Positions 7,791-15,645 of a stretch of DNA of 64,000 bases are shown piece after piece. Below the pieces are notes generated by a model that did no database searches, had not been told where the DNA came from, and was given only the letters and a program-made list of their open reading frames with translations. Location of the stretch: assembly GCA_035063885.1 (NCBI GenBank), contig JAPSFM010000010.1:1-64000 (forward strand), given 5' to 3'. Every line of letters begins with the position of its first letter. Position 1 is the stretch's first letter. Origin of the DNA: CAADGY01 sp900696665. GTDB lineage: Bacteria > Acidobacteriota > Terriglobia > Bryobacterales > Bryobacteraceae. The position numbers and the translations under genes were made by a program.

Positions 7791-9401
7791 ATGGAAATTG
7801 GCCAGCGAATTGGCGATTACGAGATTGCCGGCATCCTCGGCGCCGGCGGAATGGGCAAAGTCTATAAAGTCCGGAATGTCATTTCCGACCGGAATGAAGC
7901 CATGAAGGTGCTTCTGCCCAGCCTGAAAGCCGACCCCGAATTGGGGGATCGCTTTCTGCGCGAGATAAGGGTGCAGGCGAGCCTCGATCATCCCAACATT
8001 GCCGCTCTCCACACGGCGCAAAGTATTGGGGATCAACTGGTGATGATCATGGAGTTTGTGGAGGGCGTCTCACTCGATAAGCTGATACAGCGAGGCCCTG
8101 TCCCCCTCGACAAGGCGCTCAGCTACACGGCGCAGGTACTCTCCGCCCTGGCTTATGCGCATGCCCGCGGAGTCGTTCATCGGGATATCAAACCGCAGAA
8201 CATCATGCTCGCCGAAGGGGAAGTTGTGAAGCTGATGGACTTCGGGATCGCGCGGCTTGCCGCCGACCGCCGGCTTACCCAGACAGGACGCACGGTAGGC
8301 TCTCTCTATTACATGTCGCCTGAACAGATCAAAGGGGCGCTCGATTTGGATGGGCGGGCCGACCTTTATTCCCTGGGCGTCACGCTGTATGAGATGGTGA
8401 CGGGCAGGAAGCCGTTCGAGGGGGACAGCGACTTTTCCATCATGGCCGCGCACCTCGAAAAGGCTCCGGTTCCGCCGGTCCAGGTGGACCCGGCACTCCC
8501 GCCGGGGTTGAACGACGCCATTCTGATGTCCATCGCCAAGGACCCTTCGCAGCGGTTCCAGACCGCCGAAGCTTTTGGCAACGCTTTGGCGGCAGTTCGC
8601 GGGACCGTGGCGGCGCTTGGCGCCACACCCACCATCGGCAGCACGCAGCAGCAGCCCCCTGCGGCCGCACCGGTTGCGGCAACACGAAACAGGCGCGGGT
8701 TGTATATGGCTGTGGGCTCCGTGCTGACGCTGGCCGTGCTTGTTGGTGCGGCGACGCAACTCCCCAAGCTCTTCCACACCAGCGCCGGCGGACCTGCGGA
8801 GAATGCGATTGTCGAGCCTGCACAAACACCACCGCAGCCGGAACCTGTCGCGGAAACACCGGATATCTCTCCACAGACCGCCGCGCCACAGACCGCCGCG
8901 GCGCCAGCGCCGGCCGTCGAACCTCCGCCGGTTAAGGCGCCGGAGATAGCACCAAAACGCGCGGAGCGGCAAGCCGCAAGGGTCACCGTCTCCGCACCTG
9001 AGATCAATTCTCCGGTCCCCGCCTCGGCCAATACTGCCGCTGCCATCCCTACGCCAACTCAATCGATTCCATCAACCGCTGTCGCGGGCGGGGAGCCAGC
9101 CGGAGGGCGTTCCGCTCAAACTGCTCCCGACCAGGCGGCTCTCCAGAAACTCGAGCAGCGCATGATGCTGATGGCCGCGCGCGTCGCTGGTGTCTCCGCT
9201 ACCTTGACACGCATGGAGCGGGAGATGGCGGCGCAGGGGTTGGGGATGAGAAGTGATTTCGTCTCCGCGCAGCGGCGCCTGGAATTGCACATGGATCAGG
9301 GCGAGGCCGCACTGAAAAGAGGTGACGCAGCCGCCGGCGGACGGAGCCTGGATGCGGCGGAGCGCGAACTCGAAACACTCGAAAAAGCTCTCGGCAAGTG
9401 A
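7791..9401 (+). CDS. Transmembrane Hanks-type serine/threonine protein kinase
   Basis: 536 residues. Kinase domain at about 9-275: glycine loop GAGGMGKVYK (17-26), ATP lysine K39, catalytic HRDIKPQN (D132), DFG (150-152) and MSPEQ (175-179), all intact, so activity is expected. A proline/alanine linker follows, then one membrane helix at about 303-325, and an outer segment rich in Pro, Ala and Glu (about 330-450). The last 90 residues (from QKLEQRMMLMAARVAGV) form an amphipathic coiled coil. Orientation is kinase inside, coiled coil outside. It is coupled to the CsgG-like gene, which may supply the external partner. Confidence 0.95.
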   Translation: MEIGQRIGDYEIAGILGAGGMGKVYKVRNVISDRNEAMKVLLPSLKADPELGDRFLREIRVQASLDHPNIAALHTAQSIGDQLVMIMEFVEGVSLDKLIQRGPVPLDKALSYTAQVLSALAYAHARGVVHRDIKPQNIMLAEGEVVKLMDFGIARLAADRRLTQTGRTVGSLYYMSPEQIKGALDLDGRADLYSLGVTLYEMVTGRKPFEGDSDFSIMAAHLEKAPVPPVQVDPALPPGLNDAILMSIAKDPSQRFQTAEAFGNALAAVRGTVAALGATPTIGSTQQQPPAAAPVAATRNRRGLYMAVGSVLTLAVLVGAATQLPKLFHTSAGGPAENAIVEPAQTPPQPEPVAETPDISPQTAAPQTAAAPAPAVEPPPVKAPEIAPKRAERQAARVTVSAPEINSPVPASANTAAAIPTPTQSIPSTAVAGGEPAGGRSAQTAPDQAALQKLEQRMMLMAARVAGVSATLTRMEREMAAQGLGMRSDFVSAQRRLELHMDQGEAALKRGDAAAGGRSLDAAERELETLEKALGK

Positions 9402-9420
9402 AGACTTGCGGGCTTTCTTA
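9394..9420 (+). terminator. Weak terminator-like hairpin after the kinase gene
   Basis: GCAAGT (9394-9399) pairs with ACTTGC (9404-9409) around a GAAG loop, overlapping the TGA stop, and is followed by GGGCTTTCTT. The stem is short and the T tract is interrupted. The next gene starts 103 nt further on. Confidence 0.35.
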
Positions 9421-9504
9421 TGACCGGGGCGGTTGGACTCATAGCCTACCGCTCCGTTACCGTCGCGGCTCAGGTATCACGCCCCCATGCAAGAATAGGA
9501 AGGA

Positions 9505-10308
9505 ATGATCGAAAGTGTGCGTCCCGGTGCGTCTGCGAAACGGGCACGGGTGGTTTTGTTTGATTTCGATGGAACGCTGTCGCTCATCCGCTCCGGGTGG
9601 GTGGAAGTAATGGTTCCCATGATGGTCGAAGTTCTGGCGGAGTTGAAGAGTGGTGAATCGGAAGCCGAACTCAAGCAGGTAGTGGACGAGTTCGTTGCCC
9701 GGCTGACGGGTAAACAGACTATCTACCAGATGATCGAGTTGGCGAACCAGGTCCGCGCGCGAGGCGGGGAACCGGAGGATCCGCTGGTATATAAGAGGTG
9801 GTACCTGGATCGTCTTTGGAATCGCATTCGCGGCCGTGTCGACGAACTGGAAAAAGGACATTGCGCGCCGCAGAAGTACCTGGTTCCCGGCTCTATCGAA
9901 CTGCTGGAAGCCTTGTGCGCAAGAGGGCTCAAGCTATATCTCGCCAGCGGCACCGACGAGAGCTACATGAAGCGCGAGACGGAACTGCTCGGTTTGACGC
10001 CATACTTCAATGGCCGCGTCTACGGCGCACTGGACGACTACAAGAGCTTTTCGAAGGCGATCCTCATTCAGCGCATTATCGGCTCGGCGGAATGCGCCGG
10101 TGAGGAGTTTCTCGGGTTCGGCGACGGCTACGTGGAGATCGAGAATATCAAGCAGGTCGGCGGCGTGGCGGTGGGCGTTGCGACCGACGAGCCGGAATGC
10201 GAACGCATTGACGAGTGGAAACGGAATCGCCTGGCTGGGGTCGGCGCGGATTGGATTGTGCCGAACTACCGGCCGTGCGGCCTTTTGATGGAGGCTCTTT
10301 TTCAGTAG
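9505..10308 (+). CDS. HAD-superfamily hydrolase (phosphatase-like)
   Basis: 267 residues. Motif I is VVLFDFDGTLS with the nucleophile and acid aspartates at about 19 and 21. A helical cap follows (about 30-125). Motif II is YLASGT, and motif III/IV lies around KAILIQRII and FLGFGDGYVEIENIKQVGG. The core is of the phosphoglycolate-phosphatase type. It is the first gene of a compact five-gene run (9505-13695), with the next start 7 nt after its stop, and has an AGGAAGG ribosome site. A role in removing phosphate from the sugar intermediate made by the later genes is inferred from context only. Confidence 0.85.
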   Translation: MIESVRPGASAKRARVVLFDFDGTLSLIRSGWVEVMVPMMVEVLAELKSGESEAELKQVVDEFVARLTGKQTIYQMIELANQVRARGGEPEDPLVYKRWYLDRLWNRIRGRVDELEKGHCAPQKYLVPGSIELLEALCARGLKLYLASGTDESYMKRETELLGLTPYFNGRVYGALDDYKSFSKAILIQRIIGSAECAGEEFLGFGDGYVEIENIKQVGGVAVGVATDEPECERIDEWKRNRLAGVGADWIVPNYRPCGLLMEALFQ

Positions 10309-10315
10309 CACGCCA

Positions 10316-11284
10316 ATGCCCTCCCGCTACCCGCTGTTTGACCGGTCCCGGCTCCTCATCAAGCCGCTTTCAGAACGTGTCCACGATTTGAATATCGAGC
10401 ACTGGCTCGGGCTCGCCGATCCGGCTCCTCCGTTTTCCCATCCTGCTCTGCCGGATGTGGCCGCGCGGACGGTCTGCGCGAAAAAGATGGGCGCCGCACG
10501 CATCCTGATGATGGGTGCTCATGTGTTAAGGGCGGGGGTGAGCCGCCATCTCATCGATCTCATGGAACGGGGATTCATAGATCACATTGCAATGAATGGC
10601 GCCGGGACCATCCACGATTACGAGCTGGCGCGCATCGGCGCGACCACGGAGAGCGTTGCCCGTTATATTCGAACCGGTGAATTCGGATTGTGGCGGGAGA
10701 CGGGCGAGTTGAACGAATGGATCACCGGCGCCGCCTCCGCCACCGAGGGGCTCGGAGAACACATCGGCAAAAGGCTGGAGGCGAGTTCGTTCCGCTATCG
10801 TGACGTGAGCATACTGGCGGCAGCCTGGCGCCTGAGGGTTCCGGTTACGATCCACGTTGGAATCGGCTACGACATATTGCATGAACACCCGAACTGTGAC
10901 GGCGCGGCGCTCGGCTCCGCGAGCTACACAGATTTTCTGATCTTTGCGCGTTCGATGGAGCGGCTGGAAGGTGGAGTTCTGCTGAATTTCGGCTCCGCTA
11001 TCATGGGACCGGAAGTGTACCTCAAGGCGCTCGCGATGGCGCGCAATGTGGCGCACCAGGAGAAGCGTGTAATTCGCGATTTCACGACAGCGGTGTTTGA
11101 CCTCGTGCCAATTGAAGGTGACATCCATAAGGAATTGACGAAGCGCGATCCGGGCTACTTCTTCCGGCCGCATAAAACCATCCTGGTGAGAACGGTGGCG
11201 GACGGAGGGACCAGTTTTTACTTTTGCGGCGATCACCGCGCGACAGTACCAGCTTTTCGAAGCGCTTTGCTGGAGGCGGCATGA
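10316..11284 (+). CDS. Deoxyhypusine-synthase-like protein of unknown reaction
   Basis: 322 residues with no signal peptide. The centre (HVLRAGVSRHLIDLMERG, then HIAMNGAGTIHDYELARIG) and the later VPVTIHVGIGYDI and VLLNFGSAIMGPEVYLKAL blocks look like the NAD-binding Rossmann-type fold of the deoxyhypusine synthase family. The classical catalytic WGK lysine motif is not visible; the C-terminus instead reads RPHKTILVRT. Bacteria lack eIF5A, so true hypusine formation is not expected. Its ATGA overlap with the downstream sugar kinase gene, and the kinases and isomerase beyond, point to a role on a sugar or sugar-phosphate, possibly NAD-dependent. The family call is from pattern memory and should be treated as tentative. 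Confidence 0.6.
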   Translation: MPSRYPLFDRSRLLIKPLSERVHDLNIEHWLGLADPAPPFSHPALPDVAARTVCAKKMGAARILMMGAHVLRAGVSRHLIDLMERGFIDHIAMNGAGTIHDYELARIGATTESVARYIRTGEFGLWRETGELNEWITGAASATEGLGEHIGKRLEASSFRYRDVSILAAAWRLRVPVTIHVGIGYDILHEHPNCDGAALGSASYTDFLIFARSMERLEGGVLLNFGSAIMGPEVYLKALAMARNVAHQEKRVIRDFTTAVFDLVPIEGDIHKELTKRDPGYFFRPHKTILVRTVADGGTSFYFCGDHRATVPAFRSALLEAA

Positions 11285-12270
11285 CGGCGGAACGGATTCT
11301 GGCCGCCTTTCCCCGGCTTTCGGCGCTGGTGGTGGGCGACATCTGCCTCGACCGCTGGTGTACGTACGACCCTGCCGAAACAGATCTCTCGCGCGAAACC
11401 GGGATTCCGAGAATCGGTGTCGTCTCGACCCAGATCACACCCGGAGCCGGCGGCACTGTGGCCAACAATCTTGCGGCCCTGGGCGCGGGACGCGTAGCGG
11501 TGTTGGGTGTGACCGGTGATGACGGTTTTGGATTTGAATTAGGCCGTGCGCTCCGCTCGAGAGGAATTGAGCCGGACCTGCTGATCACCACCGCGGATGT
11601 TCAGACCTTCACCTATACGAAAATCATCAACGGGAAGAGCGGCGTGGAAGACCGTCCCAGGTTGGATTTCATCAACACGCAACCGCTCGCACCCGATGTG
11701 GAACGCGCGATGATCGAGCGGCTGAACGCGAATGCCGGTGAGTTCGACGTCATCTTCGTTTCAGACCAGGCGGAGACCAGCGCCGGGGGCGCAGTCACGG
11801 AAGGTGTGCGCCAGTGGCTTGCGCAATGGCGGACCGCCTATCCAGACAAGATCGTTTGGGTGGATTCACGGATGCGCGCCGACCGGTTCCGCAAAGCGAT
11901 CGTGAAGCCGAACCTTCAGGAAGCCGAAGAGTGCTGCCGCCGTCTGTTCTCGCGGGTCGATTTTGAAGCGCTACGGAGGCATATCGACACCGACCTGCTT
12001 TTCGTCACGCACGGTGAGCGCGGTGTCCTGGTTGTGGAGCCTGGAAGCGAGTCCTGGGTGGAAACGCGTCCGGTGGAAAATCCAGTGGATATCTGCGGGG
12101 CAGGGGACAGTTTCTCGGCGGGAGCCGGACTGGCTCTTGCTGCCACGCGTTTGCCGGTTGCCGCGGCGAGGATGGGCAACCTGGTGGCCTCGGTGACCAT
12201 CATGAAAAAGGGTACAGGAACCGCATCGCCGGACGAAGTGCTCGCAGCCGAGAAGCGTCTGCAGGTATGA
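11281..12270 (+). CDS. PfkB-family sugar kinase, HldE/RfaE domain-I-like
   Basis: 329 residues. It resembles the kinase half of HldE, which phosphorylates heptose 7-phosphate at O-1: N-terminal LVVGDICLDRWCTYD, the glycine-rich PGAGGTVANNLAALG, and the C-terminal PfkB signature DICGAGDSFSAG carrying the catalytic aspartate. The cytidylyl/adenylyltransferase half of HldE is absent. The ATG at 11281 overlaps the previous stop (ATGA), so this start is preferred over an in-frame ATG upstream that would lie deep inside the previous gene. The substrate is not known; a phosphorylated hexose or heptose is likely. Confidence 0.85.
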   Translation: MTAERILAAFPRLSALVVGDICLDRWCTYDPAETDLSRETGIPRIGVVSTQITPGAGGTVANNLAALGAGRVAVLGVTGDDGFGFELGRALRSRGIEPDLLITTADVQTFTYTKIINGKSGVEDRPRLDFINTQPLAPDVERAMIERLNANAGEFDVIFVSDQAETSAGGAVTEGVRQWLAQWRTAYPDKIVWVDSRMRADRFRKAIVKPNLQEAEECCRRLFSRVDFEALRRHIDTDLLFVTHGERGVLVVEPGSESWVETRPVENPVDICGAGDSFSAGAGLALAATRLPVAAARMGNLVASVTIMKKGTGTASPDEVLAAEKRLQV

Positions 12271-13112
12271 GAATTCTCGCCGTGGACATTGGCGGCACCA
12301 AGTTTTCGATGGCGGTGTTTGAAGACGGGCGAATCACCAACCGCTTCACGCTACCGACCGATCGCGAGGGCGGACCGCAATGGATGGTGCAGCAGATTGC
12401 CAGGACCGGCCGGGAGTGGCAGCAGGAAGGCCGCTTCGAACGTATCGGTATCGGGTTCGGCGGTCCAGTGCTGTTCGATAGGCAGCAGATAGCTCTCTCG
12501 ACGCACGTTGGCGGCTGGAGCGGCTTCCCCTTGCCGGAGGTTCTGGAACGGGCGTTCGGAACACCGGCGGTGATGGATAACGATGCCAATGTAGGCGCGC
12601 TCGGGGAGTGGCGTTACGGAGCAGGCGCCGGCTGCGATCCCTTCTTCTACATGACCCTTTCGACCGGCATTGGCGGGGGCATCCTGGCAGGTGGACGGCT
12701 GTTGCGAGGCGCAGATTGCTACGCGGGCGAGATCGGACATCTCACCATACGCCCCGGTGGTCCGGAATGCCTGTGTGGCGCACGCGGGTGTTTCGAACGC
12801 ATGTGTTGCGGGCTGTGGCTGGAACGGGATCATGGACGGTCTCCGGATGAATTGTTGCGCGATGCCGGCTTCGTGAGGGAGTACGTCGTCGATCTCGCCC
12901 TTGGACTGAAGGCCTGCATCATGCTGTTGAATCCCGCGAGAATAGTCATAGGTGGCGGCATCAGTAAAGCGGGCGAAGCGCTCTTTGGGCCTCTTCGCAC
13001 CGAACTCGGCCGGCAGATTACCGCCTGGTCCCGGGCCCGTGTTGAGGTGGTTCCCGCGGCGCTCGGCGATGACAGCGTGCTCTATGGCGCGCTGTGCCTC
13101 GCGCAGAATTAG
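12267..13112 (+). CDS. ROK-family sugar kinase (glucokinase-like)
   Basis: 281 residues. ATP site VDIGGTKFSMAVF (5-17), sugar site GFGGPV, DNDANVGALGEW with the catalytic aspartate, and the ROK zinc motif C-x-C-G-x2-G-C-x-E in CLCGARGCFE. These indicate an active ATP-dependent hexose or N-acyl-hexosamine kinase. No N-terminal DNA-binding domain is present, so it is an enzyme rather than a NagC-type repressor. It overlaps the previous gene by ATGA. Having two different sugar kinases in one operon suggests either successive phosphorylations or a bis-phosphorylated intermediate. Confidence 0.9.
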   Translation: MRILAVDIGGTKFSMAVFEDGRITNRFTLPTDREGGPQWMVQQIARTGREWQQEGRFERIGIGFGGPVLFDRQQIALSTHVGGWSGFPLPEVLERAFGTPAVMDNDANVGALGEWRYGAGAGCDPFFYMTLSTGIGGGILAGGRLLRGADCYAGEIGHLTIRPGGPECLCGARGCFERMCCGLWLERDHGRSPDELLRDAGFVREYVVDLALGLKACIMLLNPARIVIGGGISKAGEALFGPLRTELGRQITAWSRARVEVVPAALGDDSVLYGALCLAQN

Positions 13113-13131
13113 AGCCCGAACGAGAAATGGA

Positions 13132-13695
13132 ATGGTTATGAATTCAGCCGAGCTTTATAAGAGCGCACTCATGGAGACGGTCGGCAAGATCGACACCGGT
13201 AAAGTGCAGACGGCTATCGAATGGTTTGAGGAGGCGCGTGATAAGGGACGGCACATTTTCGTGTGCGGCAACGGCGGAAGCGCATCAACGGCGTCTCATT
13301 TCGCCTGCGACATCGTCAAGGGCGCCAGTTACAACCGCGATAAGCGATTCCGTATTCTGGCGCTGACCGATTCGTTACCCACGCTCACGGCCTATTCAAA
13401 CGACGTCAGCTACGACTGTGTTTTCGCGGAACAGTTGAAAAACTTTGCCGAGCCGGGAGACTTGGTGATGGCGATCAGCGGTTCCGGCAACTCGCCGAAC
13501 GTCGTCTGCGCGGTGGAATACGCCAATTCGATTGGATGTAAGACCATCGCCCTGACCGGACGCGACGGAGGCCGGCTGGGTGCTCTGGCCGGATTGAACA
13601 TCCAGGTTCCCGTCCAACATATGGGCCGGATCGAAGATGCACACCTGATTGTCTGCCACATGATCGGCTATCACTTCATGGACTACAGCGGGTAG
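13132..13695 (+). CDS. SIS-domain phosphosugar isomerase (GmhA-like)
   Basis: 187 residues from ATG 13132; ATG 13138 is a second possible start. One SIS domain carries VCGNGGSASTASHFACDIV (phosphate-binding, very like sedoheptulose-7-phosphate isomerase), AISGSGNSPNVV, and ALTGRDGGRLGALA. GmhA proteins make D-glycero-manno-heptose 7-phosphate in heptose synthesis. It is the last gene of the operon, 19 nt after the ROK gene. With an HldE-like kinase and a HAD phosphatase nearby, a heptose-like pathway is plausible, although the adenylyltransferase/guanylyltransferase and epimerase genes are not here. Confidence 0.88.
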   Translation: MVMNSAELYKSALMETVGKIDTGKVQTAIEWFEEARDKGRHIFVCGNGGSASTASHFACDIVKGASYNRDKRFRILALTDSLPTLTAYSNDVSYDCVFAEQLKNFAEPGDLVMAISGSGNSPNVVCAVEYANSIGCKTIALTGRDGGRLGALAGLNIQVPVQHMGRIEDAHLIVCHMIGYHFMDYSG

Positions 13696-13742
13696 CGCGG
13701 CGGAACCCGAACGTCTGTAAGCGTGAGCCGGATTTTGCCTAT

Positions 13743-13803
13743 GGTACTGGTATTACCCCACCGGTACTAGAAGGGAGTAGTTTCGGTACTTTCCTCTGGT
13801 ATC
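13743..13803 (+). repeat. Cluster of GGTACT direct repeats upstream of the TonB C-terminal-domain gene
   Basis: GGTACT occurs at 13743, 13763 and 13785, with close variants GGTATT at 13749 and GGTATC at 13798. The steps of 20 and 22 nt between perfect copies are about two helical turns, so a protein could contact one face of the DNA. The cluster sits 47-107 nt before the start codon at 13850. It may be an operator array; no known regulator is assigned. Confidence 0.5.
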
Positions 13804-13849
13804 ATTTTTTCGTTCGTATCTGGGAGTGATGTCTGTAAGGGGGGCACAC

Positions 13850-15640
13850 ATGGGTACTCAAGAATTTATGGCGCGGAGTCCAGTTCCTTCACTGACGGGA
13901 GTGTTCGTGTGGGAACTCCCCGATCACTCCGTGACGGTTCACTTGCCAACGCGAGTCATCTCGGAACTTGCCGGCAGCCATGAAGGTGCTGATCTGCGTC
14001 AGTCGGTGGGACTGCAGGACCTGGGCGGCGCCATCCTGGGCAGTATCGAAGAAACAGCGGGTGTTGCACTCCTGGTGGAAGATTGTCTCTCCCTGCCTTT
14101 CTTCACTGGATCGGAAGGCCGTTTTGCGGAGGATCGCAATAAAGAACGCTTTCGCGATGTCCTGGGAACGTGGGCGCCCGGGCCGGACCGGAGGGTCTTC
14201 GCCCTTGGCATCTACCGGCGGGTTCTCGGCCAACTGGCGCCTTCGGCGGAGGATGTGGCGCTGTACTCGTCTCAGTTCAGCGGCGTTCCGGCGATCCTGC
14301 TGCTGATCTCAGCTCGGAATAGCCACCCGCGCGAGGCATCACTGTTCGTATGGCGTGACAACGCATTTGCGGCGGCCGGTTCGCAATTTCCGCTCGATGG
14401 AACGGCTTTGCTGACTTTTTCCGGAGCGAAGCACACGCCGCCTTCGCCGGTGGCGGCAGCACCGTCCAAGCCCCAGGCAGTCCGGAATAACGGAGCGGCG
14501 GAGGCCCAACGGCCTGTGGCCGCCGTGCACACTGCGCCGGCGGCTTCAGCAGCCGTGCGGCCTGTATCAGCGCCGGGCGTGTCTGCCAGGCGCTGGATCC
14601 TGCCAGCCGTTCTGAGCTTGCTTCTGTTGATGGTCCTCACATTAGGGGGACTGGTGGCCCGGCTATATTGGCCGGCAAATGTGGAGACAGTACAGAGCGG
14701 AGGCCAGCTCGACCTTCGCGCGATGCGATATCCGGACAGCATTTTTCTGACGTGGAACCGGACTGCACCGGTTCTGAGTTCGGCCACTGGCGGGCGGCTG
14801 GCCATTACTGACGGGGAATACCACAGAGAATTGCAGCTCGAAAAACAGGAATTACTTTCGGGCAGCGTCTCGTACGTGCCGGCGGGAAACGACCTCCATT
14901 TTCGCCTCGATGTCTTCATGTCGCCGGATCGGACCATAAGCGAGAGTGTTCGCGTCATTGGCGGGCTGTTTTCAGAACTGCGCAGGATACTGCCACCCAT
15001 CGGTACTCCGGCGCCGAGACAGGAGGTGCCGCGCCCGCCTGCGTCCGCCACGGTTTCAACACAGGAGGCGAGACAATTTGAACAGCCGCCATCGCTCGCT
15101 TCCAGCGCGCACGACGCTTTCCAGGGCTCTTCCGATCGCGACGCCTCAAATGGTACGATCTCCATGCCGCAACCGCCAGCCCTAGCGCAGCGGATGGTGC
15201 CTGACCTCACCGCAATAAGCGCTGTTCAGAGACCCTCGATCCTGCCCGGCGCGCCCCCTCCGCCAGAGCGAAGTGTCCCTAGCGTTCAACAGAGCGTGCT
15301 GTCTCCACAGCCCCCGGCCACGTCCGGATCCACCCAGCCGGCTAAGCCGGTTGTGTCCCCGCCTGTTCCGCCAGTGGCGACTCGCAGAGTCATGCCCTCC
15401 ATTCCCGGAAGTGTTCGCTATGTGGCGAAAAATGCCGGCGAAGTTGAAGTAAGAGTAAATGTGGACGCTCGCGGCAAGGTGACCGACGCGACCCTCGTCC
15501 GCGCCGAAAAGAGCGCCGGAATCTTCCTCTCACGCTATGCGCTGGCGGCCGCCTATCAATGGGAGTTCAAACCGGCCATGGCGGGTGGAAAACCGGTGAA
15601 CGGCGAGGTGCTGATCAGGTTCCAATTCGAGTCCCATTGA
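13850..15640 (+). CDS. Membrane protein with C-terminal TonB-like domain
   Basis: 596 residues. An N-terminal region of about 190 residues has no recognised domain (it contains a LGGAILGSIEETAGVALLVED block) and is followed by an Ala/Pro linker. One membrane helix lies near 250-275 (WILPAVLSLLLLMVLTLGG). A beta-rich outer segment and a proline-rich linker lead to a TonB C-terminal domain in the last 85 residues (AGEVEVRVNVDARGKV, YQWEFKPA). TonB links the energised inner membrane to outer membrane receptors, but this topology, with a large cytosolic head before the helix, is unusual. Start 13850 is chosen over an upstream GTG (13826) because AAGGGGGG lies 5 nt ahead. The gene is convergent with the dehydrogenase. 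Confidence 0.75.
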   Translation: MGTQEFMARSPVPSLTGVFVWELPDHSVTVHLPTRVISELAGSHEGADLRQSVGLQDLGGAILGSIEETAGVALLVEDCLSLPFFTGSEGRFAEDRNKERFRDVLGTWAPGPDRRVFALGIYRRVLGQLAPSAEDVALYSSQFSGVPAILLLISARNSHPREASLFVWRDNAFAAAGSQFPLDGTALLTFSGAKHTPPSPVAAAPSKPQAVRNNGAAEAQRPVAAVHTAPAASAAVRPVSAPGVSARRWILPAVLSLLLLMVLTLGGLVARLYWPANVETVQSGGQLDLRAMRYPDSIFLTWNRTAPVLSSATGGRLAITDGEYHRELQLEKQELLSGSVSYVPAGNDLHFRLDVFMSPDRTISESVRVIGGLFSELRRILPPIGTPAPRQEVPRPPASATVSTQEARQFEQPPSLASSAHDAFQGSSDRDASNGTISMPQPPALAQRMVPDLTAISAVQRPSILPGAPPPPERSVPSVQQSVLSPQPPATSGSTQPAKPVVSPPVPPVATRRVMPSIPGSVRYVAKNAGEVEVRVNVDARGKVTDATLVRAEKSAGIFLSRYALAAAYQWEFKPAMAGGKPVNGEVLIRFQFESH

Positions 15641-15645
15641 CGTGT

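Noticed and set aside
10316..11284. Genuine deoxyhypusine synthase
   Set aside because: The catalytic WGK lysine motif is not visible and bacteria lack the eIF5A substrate, so only fold-level similarity is claimed.
12952..13131. An upstream extension of the SIS gene
   Set aside because: It runs through the end of the ROK kinase gene in another frame and adds no SIS homology.
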